From contig MNCI01020658.1 in assembly GCA_015680685.1 (NCBI GenBank), positions 54,486 to 93,942 on the forward strand: DNA of 39,457 nt. Reading direction: 5' to 3'. Source of the DNA: Gnetum montanum (lineage: Eukaryota > Streptophyta > Gnetopsida > Gnetales > Gnetaceae). How positions within the stretch are numbered: position 1 is the first letter of the stretch; every line of letters starts with the position of its first letter. The notes under the pieces were generated by a model that was not told where the DNA came from, did not search any database, and worked only from the letters and a program-made list of their open reading frames with translations. Positions 22,701 to 33,169 of the stretch are shown here, piece after piece. Made by a program: the position numbers and the translations under genes.

Positions 22701-24400
22701 CCTAGTTTTTCCATGTTGGGAATCACTTCTTCCACATTTCCTAGCATGGAAGAAAAGGAGGAAATTTGGGAAGACACCAAAATAACCCTTGGAGACCTTA
22801 AATAAATGCTAGAAATCCCTAGGTGTGTCCTAGAACCTTGTTTGCACATCCTAAGATCCTCAAGCTTGTCAAAATCAACCACGAATAGCCAAAAAGCCTT
22901 TACTCCCAACCTTACATGTTAAGCATGCGAAACATAGTTTGGAAAAAGGGGGGAAATTCTAAAAACTACCTAACAACTCTTGAAATGACCAAATTTTGAC
23001 ACCAGCATCAACAATTGACATTAGCAACCTTGAAGACCTACATGTATGACTAGAAACCATAAAAAATATTTAAAAACTACTTTCCCATAGTCCTCCACAC
23101 TAATAATCCTATTCCTAGCATGGAGAATATGGGGGAAGCTCAAAAGCCATTTAGGAAACCTCCAAACTAGCCAAACTTGAGCTCAAACCCTAGTCCTTAA
23201 CCCTGACAACCCTGGAGGTACACATGCATGATCGATTAAGGCTAAAACTGGTCTAGATATGATATTTATGATTTTTATACACTAGGGATCCCTTCCTCCA
23301 TGCTAGGTAGCATGGAAATGATGGTAAGACTCATTTGAAGCTCCTAAATACATCATAATGACATCAAATGACCTTACATGCATTCTAGAACCATGTGAGT
23401 AGTTACTGGAGCCTTCAAACCTCAGAAAATTAATGTCAGATGGCTAGAAAGTGGTTCCCCCTAGTATTTCACACTAAGCTCCCTAGCCCCGATGTGGAAA
23501 AAGGGGAAAAATATCAAAAACCACTTGAGAGTACTCAAAAATACCAAATTTTAACATGGAGATAGAACCCTTGGCCCTATCAACACTACAAGTTGACATG
23601 TAAGGTTGATTATGATCAAAATTGACCTAGATATATGATTCTTACTTCATACACACTAGAGATGGCTCCTTCCATGCTAGACATCATGGAAACAAGGGGG
23701 AAAAGTTTCTTTTCTACTTTTGTTGGCAAGATGACACTCCCAAGAGCCAAAGATCTACATCGGAGAAGCCTAGGACCTTATAGGCTTGATATTTTAATTG
23801 TTTAACTTTATTTTGATCTCCAAATCCTATTACTCCTAATATTCCTTGGATGCCCTTAAACAGCCTTCAAATGTACCTACAATTAGCTAAAAAGTTGTAG
23901 AATCATGATCTACAACTTCAAGGGCCTTAGAACCTAGTCAATGTGCTCTCAAGTCATCTTGAATTCACATTTCAACATGTGGGAATCCATTTCAACATGT
24001 TTTGACACCCAAAACTACCTCAAAGTACCTCAAAATGAATCTAGGGAATGCACAACTTCAAAATCTAGGTTACAGCTACTTTTTTGATGCTATATTAGCT
24101 TGAACCTTGGTTCTCGACACTGAACCCATTCTTTTCCATGCTTGCCAATGTGGAAACAAAGGGGGGATGATTCAAAACATACTTTTGACCTTTACAAATC
24201 TCTAGAGTGTCCAATTTTGATATTTGGGCTTGTGCTACCTTGGGGAGGCCCTGGAACCTTAATTTTGGACATCTGGATGCTCCAAAACCCACTTTTTCTA
24301 GTTTTCATGCTAAGAGTCCCTTCTTCCATGCCGGCTAGCATGGAGACAAGGGGAGTCCAAAATGGAAGCCTCAAAACACTTGATGTTTGGGTTTAAATAG
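19780..24400. repeat. degenerate ~187-bp periodic array
   Basis: A ccat/catgg-gaaa anchor recurs at near-constant spacing: 19,814, 20,002, 20,191, 20,380, 20,562, 20,747 and 20,940 (gaps 188, 189, 189, 182, 185, 193). From 21,825 the unit carries cat-gg followed by gggg-aa-gct: 21,825, 22,007, 22,190, 22,369, about 22,556, 22,745, about 22,935, 23,119, 23,311, 23,491, 23,685, then 24,148 and 24,339. The middle (20.95-21.8 kb) and 23.7-24.1 kb are less regular. Unit identity is low. Open frames inside have no domain. It lies 5' of the antisense gene and 5' of the RT of element 1, so it may be the tandem-repeat-bearing spacer of either. Confidence 0.7.
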
Positions 24401-24457
24401 CCCAAAAATAGTCTTTATTGATGCACAAACTTACCTAATAGCCTTGTAACCTCAAAA

Positions 24458-24815
24458 CATGGCCTACTAAGGCCTAAAATTGGCAAACCCTAACCCTTTT
24501 TTAACCTATGTCAGCCAAATTTCACCATATGTAGCCTATTTTGCTTCAGTTTTTGCTTTATTACATAGTGTTTTGGCTTGCTTTTGGACTTGTGTTGAAT
24601 TTTTGACCTTGTTGACCTTCTATGGACTTTAGAAAGCCTTATATGTTCCTTATTTTCCTTATTATAACCTTATTTATCTTTGCTTTCCTCTAAATGGTAT
24701 CAAATAGTAGGGTTTGACCTTCTCTTACCACCATTTGACACCACATGATCATAGTCCACTAAGGCCTTAAATTGGCATCATTGCCCTCTAAGGCCTAAAG
24801 ATGGTAAAATTATGA
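24458..24815 (+). repeat. ~30-bp repeat module, copy block 2
   Basis: Units tggcctactaaggcctaaaa at 24,460, tagtccactaaggccttaaa at 24,752 and tgccctctaaggcctaaaga near 24,782 match the module at 6990-7221. The block ends 200 bases before the RT reading frame, linking this DNA to element 1. Confidence 0.75.
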
Positions 24816-25013
24816 CCTTTATGGATCATTTGTATCCTTATTTCTTATCCTTCCCCTCACTTGACCTTTTCTTGACTTTTTCTTGGCCTTTATTGTACTT
24901 TGTTGAGTTGTCTTTACGTCATTGATGATCTTGGATGATCTTTTTTGCATTAGATTTGAATGTATTTTCATAATTTTATAGCATTATAGCATTATTTATT
25001 CACTATTATCTAG

Positions 25014-28000
25014 ATGCCACTTAATATGCATTTGGTTGATATGCAAGATCAAAGTATGAGTACCTGGAAGCAAATCAATTTTCCTTTATGTCTACATGAA
25101 CCTCATGGTGATATTGAATGGTGTTTTGGCCTTGATTTCCTAGAGCTTAAGCCTAAGAGTCTTATAGACCACATAGCATTAATAGAGAAACCTCTAGAAT
25201 GTTCTGAAAACCTAGTTAAAGCCCTTGACTTAGAAGCATGTGACATAATCAAAGGCTCTCTAGTTGAGGTTCCTATCGTAATGCATAGTGGTGAGGAGAA
25301 AACCCTTAAACTAAGTTCCTTACTAGAATCTCAATATGCTCAAGACATCACCAAGGTCCTACAAAGCAACATTAAGGCATTTGACTGGTTATATGAAGAT
25401 ATGCTAGGCCTAGACCATGTTTAGTCCAACAAAACACCATACTAGACCATAGCATTAGACTGATTAAGCAGAAAGTGCATAAAATTAGACCTGATTTGGC
25501 CTTGGCAATTCATGATGGGATCTCAAAGCTCTACCAAGCTAGTTTCATTAAGGTTATCAACTATAGGGAATGGGTGTCCAACATAGTGGTAGTCCCTAAG
25601 AAAAATGGGAGTATCCATAGTTGCATTGATTTTTGAGACCTACATAAGGTAACTATCAAGGATGACTTCTCTTTGCCTAGTATTGATCAACTTATTGATA
25701 CTATGACCAAACATGTCTTGTTGTTCTTTATGGATGGATTCTTAAGGTACAACCAAATTAGGGTCAACCTAGAGCACCAACTTAGCATGACCTTTATGAT
25801 TCGATGGGTACCTTTTGCTATACTATGATGTTGTTTGGTCTTAAAAATGCTAGAGCAACCTATCAATGAGCTATGACCTATATATTCAATGATTACATGT
25901 TAAGTTTGCTTAATGATTACATACATGATATAGTTTTTAAGTTCAAATTAGCCAATGACCATGCTAATGACCTAGACCTTGTGCTTAAACAATGCCTCAA
26001 ATATGAGCTTAGGCTCTATCCCAAAAAATGTGCCTTTAGTGTCAGGACTAGTAAGATGCTTAGCTTTGTAATCTCTAAAGTAGGGATATGTGTCAATCTT
26101 AATAAGGTTAGGGCCATATCAAAATTAGTAGTGCCTACCAATCTTAAAGAGATTTTGGGATTACAAGGAAGATTATAGTTTATTCATGAGTTTATCGCTA
26201 TGCTTACAGATAAGGTATAGTCCATGTAGCACTTGCTTACGAAAGGAGTTTACTATAAGTGAAGGGCTCAATATTAAGAGGCCTTTGAAAACCTTAAGCA
26301 AGATTTAACACAATTGTTGATAGTCTATCCTCTACAAGAGGGTAAACCATTTTACATATACCTTACCATCTCTGATGTATCCATGGTCTCTCTACTCTAT
26401 CAGAAATGTGATGATAAAGAAAAAATGCCTATATACTACCTTATCCATGCATTAGTTGCCCATGAGACTTGATACAGAAGAAGTTTTGTCTCACATTAGT
26501 CTTCTCCTTGAAGAAGTGGAGACACTACATATTTAGAAGTCAAGTCAACATTATTTGCAAGGACAACATACTCAAAGCTATAATGATCAACATTTATGAA
26601 AGTATCCACATAGCTAGATGGAAAGCCATAACCATAGAATTTGACCTTCATTACATCTCTCAATCCTCAACAAAAGGTCAAGCTATAGTTATACAACTCA
26701 TAGTTTTTCCTATTGATGACCAAGTAGCCATAGATCCTAAATTCCTTGATGAACACATTAATATTATTAGCCAAGTGCTTGAGGGTTATGAGGTTGTCAT
26801 GCACTTTGATAGAGCTTCAATTGTCCATGGGGCCAGTGCTACTACCATCATAACATTCTTGTCTAGTGAAATCTAACCCTTTGCCTATCGTTTTGAGTTC
26901 CCATGTAACAACAACATAGCAAAGTATGAAGGTTTGATTAGAGGGATGATGGTAGCTCATGACCTATGAATTAGATGCTTAGCAATCAAAGGTGATTCAC
27001 AACTTATGGTTAACCAAGTAATTGAGTTTTATGCATGTAAGGCAAAGAACTTACAATCTTACTGTGACCTAGGGAAGCAATTATTACAAAAATTCATAGG
27101 CATTGATATCCAACACATACCTTGAAATGAGAATTCAATAGCTAATGCAATTGCAACATTAGCTCTCAATGTAACGTCAAATATGTTTAGCAAGTTGCTC
27201 ACCTTAATTGTGAACTATGCTACTTCTATCAGAAAGAACACTAAGGATGCCTTTATGGCCATCATTCATACTACCCCTCCCAAGGAATGATATGATGATA
27301 TCAAATTTTACCTTATGCATGGTGAATCATCACAAAGCTTGACTACTGCTCAGAAGGATGTTCTATGCAAGTGATCAAAGTAGTATGTCATTGTAGGTGA
27401 TCATACATTATGTCAATGATCCTATGATGACATACTCCTAAAGTGCTTAGGTAAAACCAAAGTTAGAACAATCCTAGATGAGGTTCATGAGGGTGTTTGT
27501 GGAGGACATATATGACCAAGAGCTATGGCTACTAAGATTAGACGGTTAGGCTACTATTGGTTCCATATGGAAAATAATTGCCTGAATAAGGTTAAGCGGT
27601 GTGACAAATGCCAATGATATAGTAATCTCATACATGTACCACTAACCAAATTTCATACCACTTAAATAACATGGTCATTTCAATGATGGGGATTGGATAT
27701 CATTGGACCCATAACACCTAAGTCTTCTATAGGGCATAGCTTCATTGTCACTGCAACTGAATACTTTACAAAGTGGGTTGAGGCTATTCTCCTAAGAAAG
27801 ACTAAATTTAAGCAAGTCTACAAATTTAACCTTGACAACATTGTAGTTTTTTTTAGCATACCCATGACTATAGTTATAGACAGTGGACCACAATTTAGTA
27901 GCTAGGAAACAAAAGATTTTTGTCATGACCTAGGCATTAAGCATTCTTTCTCATTGTCATATCACCCTCAAGCCAATGGATAAGAGGAAGAAAGAAATAA

Positions 28001-28519
28001 GAGCATAATCAACATACGCAAACATACGCTAAACAACAAGAAGTGCAAATGGAATGAATGGCTTGTTCATGTATTATGGGTGTATAGAACAACCTATCCC
28101 ACGATAACCGGTATGGCTCCTATAGTTTGGTTTTTGGTTCTAAAGCTATTTTACCTCTTGAATTGTAGATGCCATCACTCTGAGTAGCCTTGAATGACTT
28201 CATCAATGATAAGTAGAACAAGGGGATATGGACAATGACCTTGGACTTGCTGGAGGAGTAATGTATGCAGGAACTTCCTCACATCGAGAACTATGATGAG
28301 AGGAAGAAATTATAACATCACCATAACTTGATCATGCACAAGATCAAAGAAGGTGATTTGGTTCTCAAAGCTATTTGTGAGCATGTAGAAAAATTCTTAG
28401 CCAATTGGGAAGGGCCTTTCCTTGTCACCAGAGCCTATAGGAATGGTGTGTTCAGAATAGTCAACATGGATGGGAATGAGCTAACCAATCCAATCAATCA
28501 TTCCTATCTAAATCCATAG
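25014..28519 (+). pseudogene. Ty3/gypsy Pol: RT, RNase H, archaeal-type RNase H, integrase (element 1)
   Basis: Domain order is complete. RT: NYREWVSNIVVVPKKNGSI (25,560), FFMDGFLRYNQIRV, a frameshift near 25,808, LFGLKNARATYQ, then YIHD at 25,918-25,929 where YVDD is expected, and LRLYPKKCAFSV. First RNase H: GKPFYIYLTISD (about 26,341) to PIYYLIHALV. A second, archaeal-type RNase H: MHFDRAS, EFPCNNNIAKYEGLIRG, KGDSQLMVNQV (26,808-27,020). Integrase: the zinc segment VHEGVCGGHI with CDKCQ (27,485-27,615), WGLDIIGP, TATEYFTKWVEA, DSGPQFSS, SYHPQANG then EEERNKS, and a C-terminal segment ending HSYLNP. Two RNase H regions are the hallmark of the plant OTA (Tat/Athila/Ogre) group, and the words fit Tat. 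At least a dozen stops and several frameshifts are present. The RT catalytic Asp to His change would also abolish activity. Confidence 0.85.
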
Positions 28520-28561
28520 TACATGTAGTTGAAAAATCATCAACAAGAAAGTATGATTTCA

Positions 28562-28620
28562 ATGGTCCACTATAATCTTAAACTAGTACCATGGCCCACC
28601 ATTATCTTAAACTAGCAACT
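28562..28620 (+). repeat. ~30-bp repeat module, copy block 3
   Basis: Two units, tggtccactataatcttaaa and tggcccaccattatcttaaa, each followed by ctag, lie 43 bases after the integrase stop. They match the modules before RT and after protease. Confidence 0.75.
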
Positions 28621-28649
28621 TTGGTAACCTGGATAGCCTAATTCTAATG

Positions 28650-30236
28650 TGGCTTGTATGCATTATAGCATTGTGATATGCAGTGGTGTTTTGTATTCTT
28701 TGTTGGTGCCTCTTATGTTAATCCTCTAGACATCAACAAAGAGAAGCCATTGAAACACCACAAAAATTTGCATGTTATAGCCAATTTTCATTGTGTAGCT
28801 TTCACCCCATGAAACTTGAGGCAAAACTTCATTATAAATGTGAAGATTGTAATCCACAGTGGGCAATTTCACATGCTTTATACTTTTGGGGTAGAAAAAT
28901 ACCTCATAAGTGGTTAAAGACTCATTTTCCAAGTGAAAAACATCAACCAGCATTTATATTTTGGCTTGGGGGATCAAAAATGCCTTTTGGAATGCCAAAA
29001 ATTATAATTTAATGGGTTTTATGGGGGGTATACATTTTTCTATGCTAGAAACACTTGCATGGGGTAGATCTCACCTACCCCTAGCATGGAGAGATGGGGA
29101 GTTTTTCCTTAGCTTGGAACTTTTCCCCCAACATGGAGACTATATGCTTAGTTTCGAAACCTTTTTCCCTTTAGCATGAAAGTTTCCTCCCAATGTGAAG
29201 GCTCCACCCCTAGTGTGGAAATTACATCCCCCTAGTGTGAAAGCCATAATAGCTAGATTTCAACACTCCATGCACTCCAACATTGACCAACCACTTCAGC
29301 AAACATTGTGGAGAGCTTAGCATGGAAGATTCATCTCTAGTATAAAAAGTGTACCCCCATTACTATTTATAGTAAACAAAATGACCATGGGGAGAAGGCA
29401 CTTACTATATATGGTAACCCTCCAAATTTGGGCATCCATCTCACCTTAAAGAGGCAAAAATTTGGTAGCAAATTTGCAGCCAAATCATAGCCATTTTACA
29501 ATTCCATTCATGGCCTATGACCTATAAAAACCAACCTCAAACACTATCTACAGGTTCCACTTTTTTTGGCACTTGAATACATTGAGCATACATACACTTT
29601 TCCAAGTAATAATTCCACACTTGGGCATTTTAAAGTACTCAATGGCTCTTACAATCTCCCATGTTTGCATCCTCTTAAACCCAACATGGAAGCATTCTCA
29701 CCTTGAGACTTGTGGATTTTTTGTGTCAACATTACACTTCTGGGATTTCCAAACCCTAGAATGGAGCAATTTGGCATCTAAATTTTCCACTTTTCTCAGC
29801 ACCCAGTAGTGATCAATATTGCAAGTCTAGAGTAGCAACAAAGGAGGTTCAATAGTATCGGGAGCGACAAGACATCTAGATCATGGATTTGAACACATCA
29901 GCTTTAATGAACCCTAAACCCTTACTTAAGTGAGCCCCCTTCTTGTCCTCTTAGGCACACTTTGTACACAATCTCTTAATTCTTGTTTAATTTATTCTTT
30001 GTAAAATAAATTTTGTAGTGTTGGTTTGTGTTCAAATTAAATTTTTCGTTTATTTTAGTGCATTTATATTACTTCAATTTACAATTATGTTATTTATCAC
30101 ATTTTGTACTTCATAAGTCCCTAGTTGATCTATCAAATCACCTAGGGAACCTCAGATACCATTTTTTCTTAGAGGCCTTGGGGATTCGAGGTTGAGGACT
30201 ACTGTGTACTAGATCCATTATTCTTCATTCAAGCAA
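28650..30236 (+). mobile_element. putative 3' untranslated region and 3' LTR of element 1
   Basis: Non-coding DNA after integrase with many agcatgga/aacatgga phrases (29,050-29,330) like those in the ~187-bp array and in the block at 1.9-3.0 kb. TATAAAAA at 29,523-29,530 followed by aataaa near 30,005 is the U3-R order of an LTR. Sequence character changes at about 30,236, where the copia remnant begins. I could not align this stretch with the 5' side, so LTR borders are not defined. Confidence 0.4.
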
Positions 30237-30239
30237 TTA

Positions 30240-32170
30240 AATTTTTTGATTGCAACAACAGCTAATAAAGGAGATCTATTAATAAAATAACATGCAATCA
30301 TTAACGCTTCACCCTAGAAATGCTTGTCAAATTAGATTCATTGTGCATACATTTGGCATGTTCCATTAATGTTTGATTGAAGTGCTTTGCTACTTCATTT
30401 TATTTAGGAGTCCCTATAATAGTCTTTTACCTTTGAATGTCATGTTCTTTATAAAAAGCATTAAATTTGTTTAAGCAAAACTTATCACCATTATCAGTTC
30501 TTAGAATTTTGATTTTCTTTCCTGAATAATTCTTAACAAGAGCTTTGAATTCTATTAATTTTTCAAATACTTCAAACTTATGTTTCAATAAATAAATCTA
30601 GCTCTTTCTAGAATAATCATCAATGAAAGAAACATAATACATAGCACCTCCAAGAGAACTCATTTTAATATATTTAATTGGTTCACATACATCACTATGT
30701 TTTAGTTCCAATATCTAAAGAGATTTAGCATTACTTCTTTGAAAACTATGATGCCTCTATTTACCATGCAGATAATGATGATAGAAATCCAAGGAATCTT
30801 TTGAAAGCTTAAATTTACCTTACTTTTAAAGTTCCTTAAGTCCTTTATCACTAATATGTCTCATTATTTAATGTCATAAATTAATACTTGAATTTAAANA
30901 TCATTATTTAATGTCACAAATTAATACTTGAATTTAAATCAATAACTGCAAATGCACTTAATCTCTGCTTTAATGTCTTATCTTCTAATCCATACAACTT
31001 TCCTATTTTAATTCCAGAAGCCAAAAGAGATGAACCATGTAGTATTGAACATTTTCAACCTCCAAAGATAATAGTTAATCATGTATCAGCCAATTCACTT
31101 ATAGATAAAATATTTTTAGTAAGTGCTAGAACATGACGTACATTGGGAATCAATTAATTGCCTCATTTTTAAACTAAATCTTTACTTTTCCATAGCCTAC
31201 AACTTTGCATAAACCATCATTACCCAATCTTACAATTCCAAGATCAAATGACGTATACTCACTAAACTAATCAACATGTGGATTGTAGTGATGAGATGCA
31301 CCTGAGTCCACATACCATGAATACATATCAACATTATCAAAAGATGAGACAACATACAAATCTCTCTCTTAAGGAGGAGGGGCTTGATCACTTTTTGATA
31401 TATTACTCTTGTTTCCCTTTTTCAAAGGGGCTTTACAACCATTCTTTATATGACCAACTTTACCACAATTCCAACATTTAGGCCTCTTTACAAATTTTTG
31501 AGGCTTATTCTTAAACTGAGGCCTCTTGACAAACTTTGGCTTTACATCATTTTTAAAAAATAATACATCATTTTGAGAAGTAGAATTTTTCCTTCTTGTG
31601 TCCTTAGGAAACAATTGATCAACAATATTATCAAAAATAAAGTTGGTATATGTATTACTTATAGCCATCAAAAATGTCTCCCAGAATTTGGAAGTGTGCT
31701 AAGAAGTGTGATGCATTGATCTTCCTCATCCAAATTTACCCTCATAGATTGCAACTAATTGACCAATGTATTAAAGATATTTAGATGTTTTGTAATGGTA
31801 GTACCTTCAACCATTTTATGATCATACAATTTTTTCTTCAATAACAACTTATTGGTTATGGACTTTGATTGATACAAATTTTGTAATTTATCACATAAAT
31901 CTTTACCAAAACAATATTAGAAACATTAAGTAATATTGAATCTGAAAAACATAAATGAACTGTACTTATTGCCTTTAGGTTTAACTTTTCCCACTTTTCA
32001 TCTGACATTTTATTAGGCTTAACTCTTGAAATTGCACTATGCTAGTCCTTTTTAGTGAGGAGAGCCTCCATCTTGATCTTCCATAATTCATAGTTGGACC
32101 TATTGAGCTTTTCAATTTCAATTTTGGATAGAGAGTTTTTCATGATTCTTCCCTTACAATTAATTGACAA
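30240..32170 (-). pseudogene. Ty1/copia Gag-protease-integrase, 3'-truncated
   Basis: Reading from right to left: a Gag start with EIEKLNRSNYELWKIKMEAL (about 32,110-32,050), a zinc knuckle CWNCGKVGHIKNGC (about 31,485-31,440), the protease motif YVDSGASHH (about 31,310-31,286) followed by FDLGIVRLGNDGLCKVVGYG, a decayed pre-integrase segment, and the integrase core HSDVCEPIK with SLGGAMYYVSFIDDYSRKS, RTDNGDKF and NEVAKHFNQTLMEHAK (30,705-30,360), giving the D, D and E positions. This domain order is that of copia, where integrase precedes RT. RT and RNase H are absent: the element stops at about 30,240, at the end of element 1. Frameshifts and stops are frequent. Confidence 0.85.
30861..30938. 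repeat. 38-bp near-exact duplication around an ambiguous base
   Basis: The units 30,861-30,898 and 30,901-30,938 differ at one position (t/c) and are separated by an undetermined base (n, 30,899) and one a. This is the only ambiguous base in the window. It looks like a read or contig join rather than biology. Confidence 0.8.
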
Positions 32171-32190
32171 AATAATAATGGTGTGTGCAA

Positions 32191-32206
32191 CCTTACTTTG
32201 ATACCA
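32191..32206 (-). other. primer-binding site of the copia element
   Basis: On the minus strand the sequence reads TGGTATCAAAGTAAGG two bases after the LTR end. TGGTATC begins the usual initiator-methionine tRNA primer site of plant copia elements (TGGTATCAGAGC); the later bases have drifted. It fixes the strand of the element and the inner LTR edge. Confidence 0.75.
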
Positions 32207-32208
32207 AT

Positions 32209-32570
32209 TGTTATTCCCAGTTGATTGCACTAATATAATATTAAATTTAAAGAAAATTTTAGGAATTAAAAAGACACAAAGTTACCTTAGGGAAAACCTT
32301 CAAGGTGAAAAACCATAGCAAAAAATTAGCTCTTGGATCATTAGCAGCACAACTTCAAAGGATTGAAGCTCAAGGAGAATTTACAAAGGGAGATGACTCT
32401 CAAGCTTATGTTTCAAAGAATGTGGTACTATGGACATTTCCTTTGAGCTTTTTATATACTGTCACAGATTATAGAAATAAATCAAAAATTAAAAAGGAGA
32501 TAAGGTAGTTTATTTTGGTGGGGATAGGTATGAAACCAAATATAACATAGACGTTAATAAAAATACAACA
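32209..32570 (-). mobile_element. 5' LTR of the copia element
   Basis: In minus orientation the segment starts TGTTGTATTTTTATT at 32,570 and ends GGGAATAACA at 32,209, giving TGTT...AACA termini typical of copia LTRs and a length of 362 bases. A TATATAAAAA box lies at about 32,458-32,449. The inner edge is well supported by the adjacent primer site; the outer edge is chosen on the terminal bases alone. Confidence 0.55.
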
Positions 32571-33160
32571 ATGCAAGGTAGAAATATCCTAAGAAAATCA
32601 AGGCAAATTTGCCTTCATCCACCTTACAAAAAGAATATAAAATTAAAACTCAAGATTGGTAATTAGTGGTTTTCCCATAAAATTACATATTGTAATTTCT
32701 AAGGTTATTATAGCTATTATCATTGTGAATGGCATGTTATTGAAATATACCCTATTCTTAATAAAAAGGATGTTCATGAGGAAAAGAAATAATAATTTTT
32801 AAAAGAAGGCAAATAATGATAGTTTTTAGCACGCATAAATAAAATTTTCTTCAACAAGTTCTTAACCTTTTACTAATCCTTTTAATTCTAAGGGGGCCAC
32901 TAAACTCTTGATATCTTAAAAGAATTCATATTTATAATAAAAAAACATTTTAGTAGGGACCAACAATGAAAATACTGATATAGATGAATTGTACTCATTG
33001 TAATATAAAAAGAAGACACCCTACAAATACTACTTGCAATTTAAAAGTCCCAAAGGTATCTCATTCTCTTTTTGCTTCTACAACTATTTAAAATGTTTTT
33101 GTATTAGAAAATGCTTTTTCACTTTCCAAGGACATAGATTGTGAGATCAATGTTGATTAT
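32571..33160. other. no recognisable content
   Basis: AT-rich DNA between the copia LTR and the LINE. No motif, repeat or domain was seen. Confidence 0.5.
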
Positions 33161-33169
33161 AAGAAATCA

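Noticed and set aside
24095-24396. Overlapping open frames on both strands near 24.2 kb
   Set aside because: They lie in the ~187-bp periodic array and have no domain; openness on both strands reflects composition.
28726-29179. Open frames after integrase on both strands
   Set aside because: No retroelement domain; the region has LTR or untranslated character with repeated catgga phrases.
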